From positions 1 to 64,000 of the forward strand of contig JAXDDX010000337.1 of the NCBI GenBank assembly GCA_034670405.1: DNA of 64,000 nt, written 5' to 3'. Source of the DNA: Hoplostethus atlanticus (Eukaryota; Chordata; Actinopteri; Trachichthyiformes; Trachichthyidae). The notes under the pieces are model-generated. The model was not told the DNA's origin, made no database searches, and worked only from the letters and a program-made list of their open reading frames with translations. The translations under genes and the position numbers were made by a program. Every line of letters starts with the position of its first letter. Position 1 is the first letter of the stretch. Below are positions 45,061-55,830 of the stretch, piece after piece.

Positions 45061-45968
45061 AGGGCCGGCCCTGGTCAAATTGGCGCCCTACACTGAAAAA
45101 AATGATATGTTGAATTTACTTAATTTTATTTAGGTAAGTGGTTGCACAAAATAAATTCATCTAAATCTAGATATATTTTTTAAATTGAGTGTACTTATTT
45201 TTTAGTAATTTCAGATGAATTATATTTATATTATAATTTTCGCTCAACTATTATGAGTAGACTATACTCTAATTTCCTAAGAAATTCCAACTAAACCCAT
45301 GTTCATTATACTAAAATTAATTATGTAACCTTTAAACCTTTTTTATTTGTACATTCAGATCAATTTAATTGTTTAATTAATTATTATTAATATAATTAAT
45401 AAATTCAATATTCAGACAAATATTTTCTTTAATTCTTTATTTTCTTTACTTACTTTATTATGCCACTTATTAGTAACCCTTAGCTTATTTATACAAAAGC
45501 TTCCTTAAAATAAAAAACATCAATTGGAGAAAAATAAAATCTGATGCTCAGCTTCTACTAAGCAAATATTAACACAAAATACTCACTGAAAAAAGCTCAG
45601 TGGTAACACCTCCTTGAGTTGCTTGACATGTAACAAAATGTACCAGTACCATCCAGTTAAAAAAACAAAACAATGGAGTACCGTTACTACCCATACGGGA
45701 ATGTAATATATGTACATATAGTAAATTTCCATATATGAAATATATGTACATATGAAGGAAAAACATGTATGTATGTACAAACTATATATGAAACCTATTA
45801 GAAATTGGAACAATTTCATATATGACATATATGTCTAGCCTATACAAATATATATGTATAATGCATTTTGTGACATATGTCACGTATATAATTATTTATA
45901 CATATAACATATACTGTATGTATACAAATATATGCATAGCATATTATGTACATATATGTCTAGCCCAT

Positions 45969-46177
45969 AGAAATGTACAGTAAATGGACTGCATTTATAT
46001 AGCGCTTTACAGTATATGCTCTCATTCACCCATTCACACTCACGGCAGTGAGCTACCATGCAAGGTGCTGGTCTGACCATCGGGACATGTGGACTGGAAG
46101 AGCCGGGGATCGAACCTACGATCTTCGAACCTACGATTGGCCGACCCGCTCTACCGCCTGAGCCACAGCCACCCCAT
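45969..46177 (-). mobile_element. tRNA-derived SINE, internally shortened
   Basis: Read in reverse: GTGGCTGTGGCTCAGGCGGT then AGAGCGGGTCGG (A-box region), GGTTCGATCCCCGGCTCTTC (B box, preceded by a duplicated GAAGATCGTAGGTTCGA segment), TCCAGTCCACATGTC, and a tail of AAAGCGCTATATAAATGCAG and TCCATTTACTG. It is the same family as the 317-bp copy at 52654-52970 but lacks about 100 internal bases. Confidence 0.88.
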
Positions 46178-46191
46178 ATAACTAGAGAGTC

Positions 46192-46235
46192 CTCCCCGTC
46201 GGGGAATTGAACCCCGGTCTCTGTACTAACGAGGA
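46192..46235 (-). pseudogene. tRNA-Asp remnant lacking the anticodon arm
   Basis: Read in reverse it begins TCCTCGTTAGTA, the 5' end of eukaryotic tRNA-Asp, and continues with AGACCGGGGTTCAATTCCCC then GACGGGGAG, its T arm and acceptor. The D stem, anticodon arm and variable region between them are gone (44 bases against 72). The T loop has A for G in GTTCGATTC. The acceptor stem can still pair. It is a broken host tRNA copy or the head of a SINE-like retroposon. No SINE tail adjoins it. Confidence 0.75.
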
Positions 46236-46744
46236 GAGGGATATGTTTATGTTATATATGTTGTTTTAATAAACATAAATATATAAATTAAACATATATT
46301 GTTAACATATATGGTTGCAACATATACCATATACAAATTCATACAATACAAATTTTTAATATATGTACATATACAAATTTTACTATGGATATTTGTTAAA
46401 AACCTATATCGTCATACATCCAGAGGATGTATGTGGTAATAATAAATCGCCTTATATGTAACATATATGGCAATATCGCTCGCTGATATAGGGGCATATA
46501 TGTCATATATTACATTTCCGTATGGGTAATATAAAACACTATAACTGGAAGACAGCGAACACTGAGGACCTGATGCTGCAAACACTTTCATTGAGTGAAT
46601 GCAATACTCAATTTCAAACAAGCACCTATGGCCAGGAATGCAATATTCCTATCAAGTGAATATTCCACATAGTAAATGTTCTCCATCACCCCCAAACCAG
46701 AACAATGCAGATTAACAGGGTTCCCAGGAGCAGCTGAAGAAATC

Positions 46745-49700
46745 TTACAGTCCAGCACTGATTTTGTTCTTTAGTCCAAGAACTTTGGGGGAAAGCCTTC
46801 CACCATCCATTTGCAGGAGCACTTTCTGAATGAATTCATAGTAGTAGCTCAGCTCTTTGGGGTAAGCCATGTTCAGTTCATAGATGACTCCCAGCATCAT
46901 TGCACAAGCTTGGGCTACAGATCCAATGTTGTCCAGAATGATTACTCCTTCAACATAAATTCCAATGTCATCATAATGTCCAGTTTCTTCACACTCCTTG
47001 TTGATGACATATATGCCCATGGTGGATTTCTGCAGGTCTCTCAGGATGTCACCTCCTTTGATGTCCTGTGTATTTAAAGAAAATAGGGGAAAAAACAAAA
47101 CATGTATTTATGCAATATATTTCATTTTAAATAACATATACTTTACTGTATGAAATTTTTTTTTTAATTTTGCTCACATACCTATCAATCACTAAAGATA
47201 AGTCTGGTCATATTGTATATTTTTCTGAATTAAACTATATATTTGTGATGTGTTTTTTAAAGATTTACGTCTTCAGTAAGAATCAATGAGCTTGGGGCTG
47301 AGTGCCAGAAATCAGAAAGGATTGAGAGATGGACTAACAGATTATTGGTTTTGGTCTTTTCATTGGACAACAAAAAAAATAATGAATAAAGCCAGCCTTA
47401 TCGTTTAAAGAACCAAATTTATGGTTTTAAATGTTTTAGCATATTAATGAGAATCACCATACAAAGCCAACAACCATGTTGTTTTACTGTTCTGGATTTC
47501 ATTTCCTCACCACAAAGCTTGACAAAGCCATGAATGTTCTCAACCTTATGGCTCCTTATAAGGTAAAAATACATTTTCTAAAATTGATCAGCAGTAATGT
47601 TATTGCATTTGTCATCAATGGGCTAAAACATAAAAAAAAGAATGATCCTTTCATACTGTGCATTAGCACAGTAGTGATGTGACAGATTTAAGTTTTAAGT
47701 TATTTGTTTGGGTTTGTTTCCGTTTTTGGCGAGTGTCCCTCTAAATCCCGTTTGTGAAAGCCATTTTCTCTACCTTGTAATCACTAGTGGGCGAGTGACA
47801 GTAGAATCTTAAAATATTTTCTAAAATAAAAGACAGTGCATGTGACTGGCAAATGCAATTACAATGACTTACCATATACTCCCGAATGAGATGTCCATCA
47901 TCCTCACCAAAATAGATGCAAAGTGCCTTGAGGACTGCTGCCCTTTTAAGGTTGACATCAGTAATCAATAATTAAAATGATTAAAATATTCCTAAATACA
48001 TCATAATTACAAAAAAATTCAAGAAATTATAGAATATTTCCAACCTGTGGTAACCTAAAAAAAAAAATACAAAGTATACAATGACTTCATTACACATACG
48101 GTAAATTGACTGCCCTCTTTAAATACAGAATGTTAGTAAATTGTGATTAATTTTGTGTAGGGGGATAGCACTATTTCAACTTCTACTTATTCAGGGAAGT
48201 TTCACTGAGCAATGCTCTCTTCTTCACAGTTCACACCTGGAACAACCTAGTACAACCTAGTGCTAGTACAACCACAGTCTGATCAGCTGGCCACTGAGGA
48301 TTAAGTGCCTTGCTCAAGGCAGGTGCTGCTCTTTCCCCACCTGGGGATTGAATTGGCACCTTTCCAGTCACAAGCCTGCTTCTCTAACCTGTATGCCACT
48401 ATTGCCTCATTAAGACATCATCCAATTTCCTTATAAATCTATCTTGCACCTTGCAAATAACCCAGGCTGTTCTTGAGGTAAAAATGGGTCTCTATATGGT
48501 ACTAGACAGGTACATTTCATAAAGTTGCTCCACAGTATATATGACAATTACAATATGACAATACAAGTGTAAACACATATTTACCTCTTCCAAGATCGCA
48601 CGATGTTTGGCTAGTTTCTGGCCAGAAACACCTCCCTTCTTCTGGAAAACAGATGTCAGCTGTAGGCTGTATGGCTATTTAAACCTTGCTAATATTTACA
48701 ATAAGTTTACAATGGGTCAAATGTCTAGATGTAATGTGAAAACCCCAATTCCAGCAGCAGGAGTTTTCATCAGACAAGCTGACGAAAGCAGAACATCGAG
48801 TGCCTAAAGAGCCAGATATTTTTCTCAGAAGTTGAGACCAAAAACAGAGCTAAAAGGAGAGTGAATATTGGACTTACATTCATCAGGTTGACAACAAACA
48901 CCACTCTAAATGAATGCTAATGCTGCTCTGTATCAGCTAGAAGGGTACATTAAATACGCAAACGGCTGCTAACGCATTCACCATCAACTTCTTCTGCTCT
49001 CAAGTGGCCAAAATTATTTCAAATTCATTGTCACCTTATCACTATTTCGGTTTCAGTAGTTACACACCAAGATTGTATGAGAAGAGCCACACTGCGAAAA
49101 AAGCAAGTATGTGCTTACCTGATCAATATGGAAAAGTGCAGGCCACCTGGCTTTAAACTCTCCGGCAGTTGGATTTCCCTGCACCACCTCTTTTCATCTG
49201 TAGGAGAATGTTTTTGACATCTTCTCTCTCACACACAGTGCACTGTTTCTTTGTCTGACATCATTCAACAGTTCAAGTCTCACATTTTCTAGGCTTTCAT
49301 CTGTTTCGCCAGCAGGGTTTGAAGGACAATAGTTGACTTCAGCCTTTTTAGGTTTCTTTACATTTTTGGCTGGGAGGCAGTCATCACTAGATTTGTTTTT
49401 CAAAGAATTTACAGTCACTTCTGGGCAGCCAATGTTTCTCATTTTTGTCCTGTAATTAGCCATTTTATATTTTAGGCTAATCATCCAGCCATAGTAACCA
49501 GTGGCAGATGGTTCTTTCAAACAGGGAAATTTTCTGATGAGTGCCCCTGCTACCTCATCTATTTGGTAATTTTGTGGATATGCCGTATACTGGAAGATGT
49601 CCTTGGCTAGCTTCTCCAAGATGTCAGACTTCAGCCCTGGAGTAACCTTCAGTGGAGTGCCCGTTTCTCTGAAGCTCTCATTTCCACGTTGAAGCTGCAC

Positions 49701-50159
49701 TTCAACATTGTATGGAAAGCGAGGAATAGGGAATTCACGTGGCCATGCACATGCTCTCAGTTCGGTGTCTGAATGTGACAGAATGATGGTGTTATCCGAG
49801 TCTGTTGAGGACAATGAGGACACACTGGGAGATGTTGGGCTGCTTACTCGTGCTCCAGATGACCAGGAAGTGCTGAGAGCATTCTGCATTGAAGAAGATG
49901 GACTCACACCCACATTATTTAACATGTACACCAACTTGACTGTACTTTTGTCCTGTAGATCTTATACTGATGTAACGTTCATGAATTCATTATTGAAGTC
50001 AGGATCCCTGAACTGAATACGAAAGTCTCTTTCAACTCCAAATGCTTGGCGAATTGTATTGTGTAACTCTGTCAAAGTTTCTGGCATTCCTGAATGGAGA
50101 TCAAGTCTTCTATAGTCATCGTCGTCCACAATGACTCTCAACTTCAGATGCTGTGACAT
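46745..50159 (-). pseudogene. SAMD3-like accessory gene of the CACTG element
   Basis: Resembles the multi-copy fish proteins labelled 'sterile alpha motif domain-containing protein 3-like'. The first large exon (50159-49119) has a PB1-like start, LKLRVIVDDDDYRRLDLHSG, a Ser-rich linker, then WPREFPIPRFPYNVEVQLQR, YQIDEVAGALIRKFPCLKEP and YGWMISLKYKMANYRTKM. It ends at donor CAG/GTAAGC. Further exons are 48642-48585 (KKGGVSGQKLAKHRAILEE, after TTTTCCAG), about 47967-47877 (RAAVLKALCIYFGEDDGHLI, donor GTAAGT) and about 47071-46745 (DDIGIYVEGVIILDNIG, YPKELSYYYEFIQKVLLQMD). In-frame stops occur at 49962-49964 and 49194-49196, the latter TGA at an expected CGA. No SAM domain is seen. Function unknown. 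By position it may assist transposition. Confidence 0.75.
48180..48420 (-). mobile_element. tRNA-derived SINE inside a SAMD3-like intron
   Basis: Read in reverse: GCATACAGGTTAGAGAAGCA, GGCTTGTGACTGGAAAGGTG, a decayed B-box region, CTTGAGCAAGGCACTTAATC, and a CTAGTACAACCTAG-rich end. It is the same broad family as the piece at 6742-6905. It lies between the third and second recognised exons. Confidence 0.65.
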
Positions 50160-50692
50160 TCTTCAATCTAATTGTTAAAGGAGACAAAATTAAATGTTGT
50201 TAAATCCATATTTGGTACTGTTGTTACTTAACTTTTTATTATAAACAGAGTTAGAGCAGGAACATACTGCCACACAATTTTAATCTGCAGTTAAAACTGC
50301 AGTTCAAATTAATTAATTTTACCATTACTTTCTTCGTGTGGAATGACCAAAAACACAGAAATTTGTTTTTTTTGTAGTTTGTGTGGTAGTTCTTCCTTTG
50401 AGCATGATACATTTTAAGTGACAGCTTTGAACATTAATTTGCATTATGTTAGCCACAAATGTTTTCCTTTACATGCACATTTCTATAATAAATGGCAACA
50501 TGAGGGTAATTTAGCACAGGGAAATGTCAGAGGACTGGATACCGTCCCTCAGAAAATTCTCAAAGATTATTTTTTCTATCTTTACTAAAAACTAAATTAG
50601 TCCTCCTGCAAGAAATGTTAGGCAGCCCTCTTGTTACCATATTTAGTGTATCAACTCATGCAACACATGAACACAACATAAATTATGATTAC

Positions 50693-53633
50693 CTAACCTT
50701 GTATGTGTATGAATCTTTTAAGTGTCACCATTCGCCGGCCTCCAATCCTGTAATCTGCCAAGGGGTACTGGTCTACCAAGGCACCGAGTTGAATGAGGGA
50801 GATTTGTGATGTGGGACATAACTCAAATGCCCTAAAATGCTCCCTATACCAAGCACCCAACTCTTTAACAATAAAGCTCAAGCTCTTCTCCACAACAACC
50901 ATCTGGATAACCTCTCCAAACTCTGGCAAGCCACCAACAGAGCCATGAACAACAACCATACCTTCCTTGTAGTTCACTCCATTAACAGACGCATTCTTTG
51001 TGAGCTGAATGTGAGTAACATCAGGGTATTTCAGCTGCAGAACCTTCTGTACATCCTGATGCAAAATGTCAACAGAGACAGTTGAGACAGCTGAGACAGT
51101 CAAGCTAGACCTTTCGGTTGTGGTTGACTCCAAGTGATATGCCATCATGAACTGATGCTTCACCGCCAGGGACAAGAGTATGTTTTTGTAGCAGCGTGTG
51201 TGTGACAACCTGCTTAAAAAACTGTGTTTTGCCTCAAACCTCATTGTCCACATCCCAACTAGTGGACCAAAAAATCTGATCATCTGTGGATAATGTTCCA
51301 CAAAATGATGTTTCGGCAACAGCTTTATACCCGGAAACACCTCTTGAAACCTACATCTATGGTCACAAATCTTGGCTTCAAGGAAAGCAATGGATTGTGT
51401 CGTGTGCACTGGTGCAACAACTACTTCGACAATATCTTTAAGGTCCAAAATGACCTGCCAGGCTGGCTCATCTGGAGGCACCAACTGTCCAACCAAAAAT
51501 GGAAGCAATCGCAAAAGACTCCAATTTTCGTGAGCATTTCCTCCAATACTTTTCTTCAGCATGAATGTCCTGGGAATAGCATGAGGACGGTTACTCTTGT
51601 CTGTCCATTTGTAAGGAAATTTCTGAATGGACTCATTGAGATTGTCAAGTGTGAAATATTTTTTTGAAATTAACAAGTTGAGGCAGTGTGCCAACTCAAC
51701 TGCCTTCAAAGATGTCATGTGCAACATCTGGAGGGTAGCCAGTGCAGACATTGAAATGAGAAAGATGTGCAGAGAAGACACACTTCCTTTTAACACCGTA
51801 ACAAGGTCGTGCATTTTCCTGTGCTGACCTGACATGCATTTCATGCACATCTTTGCTTCGGAGAGTAAACGCACCTGACTTCCTTCTCCTGAATTTCAGA
51901 CTTGTGTGCCACACAAAACCGACAAATGTATTCACCTGCAAAACTCTCAATGAATCCAGCAATTCCATGTGCTCCTAAATTGTCTGCTATGACACACTGT
52001 ATTGTGCCCTTAACAAAATCCCCAAGCTGTGCAATAAAAATACCTTGACTTTCCAAAATGACAAGATCCCTCAACAAGGGCTCTAGGACCCTTTCATAGC
52101 CATATTTCCTCACATCTTCAGACCTGCAGAGTAAGGCCAAATAAATAGAAGACAATGAAGAATGGCAACCTGGTGGTAAATTGCTGAGATGCCAATAAAC
52201 GGAGATGTGCCAAGCGGATTACAAATCTCAAAATCATCAACATACAAATTCAGTAACACTCGCAACTCACCTCCTGACAAAAAATGGTTATCCTTGAAAA
52301 ACAAACCGTCTCGAAAAGACTTGTATATCACTTCTTCTCTACCCTCTGAGATGAGATGACTATCTAACGCTTTGTTAAGAATGTGGCCATCAGTGAAAAG
52401 CTGCTGCAAAAACTTTAGTAGTGGAACATACTGCAGGGTTCTTTTATCTTTGTCATCCAAGATATATTCTATGGGTTCCACAACTTTAAAATTGTCTTTG
52501 TAGTATTTTTTGCGCTTAAAGGATTTTGCCAAAGGACAACCTTTACCAATTGATTTATACACAGGATTAGACGTACACAGAACAGATGCAAGTTCTTCAA
52601 TGACTGACTGGTCAACTTGCAGGTTGTAACTATTCAGTGTGTCATGTATCACATTGGGCGGCTGTGGCTCAGGCGGTAGAGCGGGTCGTCCGCTAATCAG
52701 AAGATCGGCGGTTCGATCCCAGGCTCCTCCAGTCCACATGTCAAAGTGTCCTTGGGCAACACACTGAACCCCAAATTGCTCCCGAAGCTGCGCCTTCGGT
52801 GTGTGAATGTGTATGAATTGTTAGATTCCCTTGATGTGCAGGTTGGCACCTTACATGGTAGCGTCCTGCCATCAGTGTGTGAATGGGGTGAATGTGAATG
52901 TAGTGTAAAGCGCTTTGAGTGGTCGGAAAAGACTAGAAAAGCGCTATATAAGTACAGTCCATTTACCATTTGTACTACACAAAGATGCTGTGCTCAACAA
53001 ATACTGAAATTCTTCCAGAAATTCATCAACTGCAGCACTTGGCACATGAACAATGTTTTCCAGCTTTAATAACACTGCCGCAATTTTTTGTTGTATTATC
53101 TCTGGCTGATCCTTTGACGTATCTAAATCAACATCATCAGACTGACTTTCATCGCAGAATTCATTGTTTGAAACACCAGGCTCTCCAGTTTCAGCTACAC
53201 AAGTTGCTTGTACTACACCATCCTTAAAATCTACAAACGACTGTAAGCTGTGCTTCTGAGTTTTGTGCGACTTGAAGGTGCTGTATACATTGGATTTGTA
53301 TTCACAGCCTTTAAACATACAAGTGACTGTCTCATTGTTCTTCAAATGATGGCTTATGTGCACAAAATAATCACGTTCGGTTCCAAGTTCTCTATAGCCA
53401 CATAAATGACAGGAAAATGTAGTAAATATGTAAGAGTGCTTCAAGGTATTGGTGTGATTCCTCGACAAGTGTGCCAAAAGTAAATTCCAAGTCTTAAAAA
53501 TGCATGGACAATCAGGATATATACACTTAATATGATGGCCACGCCCAAAATGACTATGATTTAGTCTGTAATGTTTAAGAAGTTCTGATCACCTAGACAC
53601 TTCAGCGCCACAGTCTTTACACTGCCACATAAA
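50693..53633 (-). pseudogene. Zinc-finger tnp2-like transposase of the CACTG element
   Basis: Reading leftward, it starts after a good acceptor (TTCTTTGTCCAG/TTTATG). Four C2H2-like fingers come first: CKDCG..., then IYPDCPCIFKTWNLLLAHLS, FSCHLCGYRELGTERDYFVH and CMFKGCEYKSNVYSTFKSHK. After an acidic linker the catalytic region has VIADNLGAHGIAGFIESF, CRFCVAHK, GYPPDVAHDIFEG, KSIGGNAHENWSLLRLLPFL, LPKHHFVEHYPQMIRFFGPL and MWTMRFEAKHSFLSRLSHTR, the order found in tnp2/CACTA transposases. I propose the D of ADNLGAHG, a D of PDVAHD and the E of RFEAKHS as catalytic candidates (inference). Breaks: TGA at 53589-53591 replacing a likely Arg, a SINE at 52654-52970, and frame changes near 52150, 51890 and 51705. 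Confidence 0.8.
52654..52970 (+). mobile_element. tRNA-derived SINE inserted in the transposase
   Basis: A full-length copy: head GGGCGGCTGTGGCTCAGGCG (A box), GCGGTTCGATCCC (B box), body TCCTCCAGTCCACATGTCAA, ACACTGAACCCCAAATTGCT, and 3' end AAAGCGCTTTGAGTGGTCGG then AAAGCGCTATATAAG and CAGTCCATTTACCATT. The flanks TGTATCACA (52645-52653) and TGTACTACA (52971-52979) match at 7 of 9, a plausible target duplication. Removing it restores neighbouring coding blocks of the transposase. Not a functional tRNA gene. Confidence 0.92.
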
Positions 53634-53639
53634 CTGGAC

Positions 53640-54924
53640 AAAGAACAAAGAGAGAAAAGGGGGGGAAAAATTTAACATTAGTGATTGTGTTTTTACAGTC
53701 ACCTCAGGAGCATGGTGATCTGCATCAACTTTGATTACATAAAGCCATGCACTGTAAAGCAAACAAAATCTGTGTTTAATGCAACTTGTAGTTTGGGCCA
53801 GGGAATCTCATATTAAGCAAAGTAAACAGGATGAAAAGCCCAATAGTTTGCTCAAAGATGAAGAGTAAGGCTGTCTACACAGGATCAGTGGCAGATTAAT
53901 TTGCGCTGCTGTTAGCCATTAAGAGAGACCAAAGACACAGAACCAAACCTAGCAAGAAGCTAAAACATGAAGAAAGTGTCTATGTGTACCAGTACTTTTT
54001 TCAGCATGAATAAAGCAGCTCTTCTCTATGAATTATTTGACGGCGATGTACCAGCGTTGAGCTCCTCCTTATTCCATATTTATTTTTCTTTTGGCCTTTT
54101 TTAGTATCATCACTTGCCAATAACAATGGGGAGCCCCCAATAAAGAAAGAAACAGTTACAGAACATTTATCCTTAGCGGTACTGCTGTGATCAGTATCGC
54201 TGTGAAGAGTTTGTTTGTTAAATGCACTTACCAAAACAATGTGAGGTCCCCAAACAGTTAGGTTCTCTTCCACATCACAGCAACATCAGATAGATCAGAA
54301 GTGAGAAAAACCTGCAATAAAAAGGAGCAGGAATTAAAAAGATAAATTATAAGCTTGTTGAGGAAAAAAAAAAAGGTAATTGTTTAATAATTACTAACTT
54401 GTGTCAGCACAGAACATGCTAAGCTCATGACTCAAAGGAGGTAAGGAGGTAAACAACATTAACCTGCTAGCTAAACCAATATTATCTTATCCCTGTTGTC
54501 TTCTGCCTACCACTTCAGAACCTTAACCTAGGTGTTTTCACTGGACTCAGTGGGCTGTGGTCCTGAACCCACTCTGCTTGTCCTCCTCTCTGTTGTCTGC
54601 AGAGCTGCTGTTGCTGAATGCAAAATTAGTTATTATGCATTTGCACGCTTCTATTTTTCGGGATTGCAACTTATTTTCTCTGTGCTTTTCAGCCCCACCT
54701 TTACGTTTTTAGCTTATTCGTGTAAAGCCAGACAGAAACAGTCCACTACTAGCTGCTACCACTAAGTGAAAAGAAGACACGGTAAAGGGTTGGGCGGAGC
54801 TGCGGGACTCCCGCTCCTGACGAACACAGACTATAGACTTGAGGTCCTTTCAGAAAGCAAGTTGCTGCTGCTGTCTGCTACTCGGCGCTGTTGTGTTTTG
54901 AATGAAGCAGTAATTTAGGCTATG
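53640..54924. other. 5' leader region of the CACTG element
   Basis: No ORF with a domain. One segment looks like a leader exon on the minus strand: acceptor TTTTATTGCAG near 54313 and donor TTTTG/GTAAGTGC near 54229. A T-rich and A-rich tract follows near 54365. Confidence 0.4.
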
Positions 54925-55223
54925 TCCATATTAAGCCCAGTACATTTGAAAACGCATACTCATCTCTCCGTTTTGCCCTCCCGTCCACAGCCGGCGGTTT
55001 TACCCAAAACGGAGCTTTTCGAAAATGCTCTCCCAAGTGGATACATTTGAAAACGCCGGCTAACGTTCCCCGTTCTAGGGTGGATGGCGAAAACGGAGAC
55101 TTTTGAAAACGATAACGTTTCATTGCTTTGATCCAGGCGTGAGGGAGCCCTCGGCTCTGCCATGGTTTTTGAAAACGCTAGACCCGAAAACGCCAGTTTC
55201 AAATGTACCCGGCTTAATGTGGA
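54925..55223. mobile_element. Short palindrome-ended MITE
   Basis: The ends TCCATATTAAGCCCAGTACA and, inverted, TCCACATTAAGCCGGGTACA flank 299 bases rich in TTTGAAAACG and GAAAACGGAG words. No coding potential. Inserted in the leader region of the CACTG element. Confidence 0.75.
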
Positions 55224-55339
55224 GGAAGCCTTGGGCGGCAGCTTGCTGCTGCAAGAGAGCACCTTTTACTAACGTGATTTCACATATTTAGTTTTGTCCT
55301 AATGTTACCACACTGACGGTGAGGATTAGAAGACATACT

Positions 55340-55830
55340 TACAGCCAGTCGGGAGTTTAGTAGGCATGGGAAGACTGCCCTGAGACAGCGGGGAAGGTGA
55401 AGCTGCAAGCCATTAAATAACGTTAGTCAATTAACACTGGTAGACTTGTGACAATGGCCACAAACTAATAAAAAAAAAGTCTAACAAGGCAAACATTGAA
55501 TTCATCACACATTTAACTTGAGAGCAACATCAAGTTAGCTTTTAATGTTAACAATACTAATTAACGTTAACTTACACAACTAAGCTAGCTGCTGTAACAT
55601 TAACTAATGTTAATCTATCAAAATACAAACTGATAGTGAACTACACTTTTTTTTAAGTGTAAACAGAACACTGTTTAGGCAAAAATACAATACACCCATG
55701 GTTATAAATTAGTTTACTTACTGTAATAGGAGAGCCTTGGAAATGCAGCATGTGAGGAGATACTAACTCAAATCCGAAAGAGTGGAAAAGAAATCCCCGC
55801 CCCCAGAACGTAAAATGGCGGCAAGTGTCT
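55340..55830 (-). promoter_or_regulatory. TATA-less promoter and leader exons of the CACTG element
   Basis: On the minus strand GCCGCCATTTTAC (about 55813-55825) matches a YY1-type start element, next to GGGGGCGGGG (about 55797-55806), a GC box. Downstream, CTATTACA/GTAAGTAA at 55722 is a strong donor. The next segment has acceptor CCGCTGTCTCAG and donor GGCT/GTAAGTATG (about 55343-55372) and contains an ATG. This suggests a spliced 5' leader for the transposase. All of it is inferred from motifs. Confidence 0.45.

Larger units (their letters stand above)
45690..46526. mobile_element. TA-flanked MITE rich in CATATATG words
   Basis: It is bounded by TA at 45688 and 46527. The ends read CCCATACGGGAATGTAATAT and, inverted, CCCATACGGAAATGTAATAT, one mismatch in 20. 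The interior is full of ACATATATG-type self-complementary words. A SINE and a tRNA-Asp remnant sit inside it. TA targeting suggests Tc1/mariner or a similar group. Non-coding. Confidence 0.8.

Noticed and set aside
52654-52740. A functional tRNA gene, given clear A and B box wording
   Set aside because: No cloverleaf can be formed, and the sequence continues into a SINE body and tail. The same holds for 1111-1180 and 46100-46177.
54960-55262. A 100-residue minus-strand frame as a coding exon of the CACTG element
   Set aside because: It lies wholly inside a short MITE with inverted ends, and its residues follow the GAAAACG repeats.
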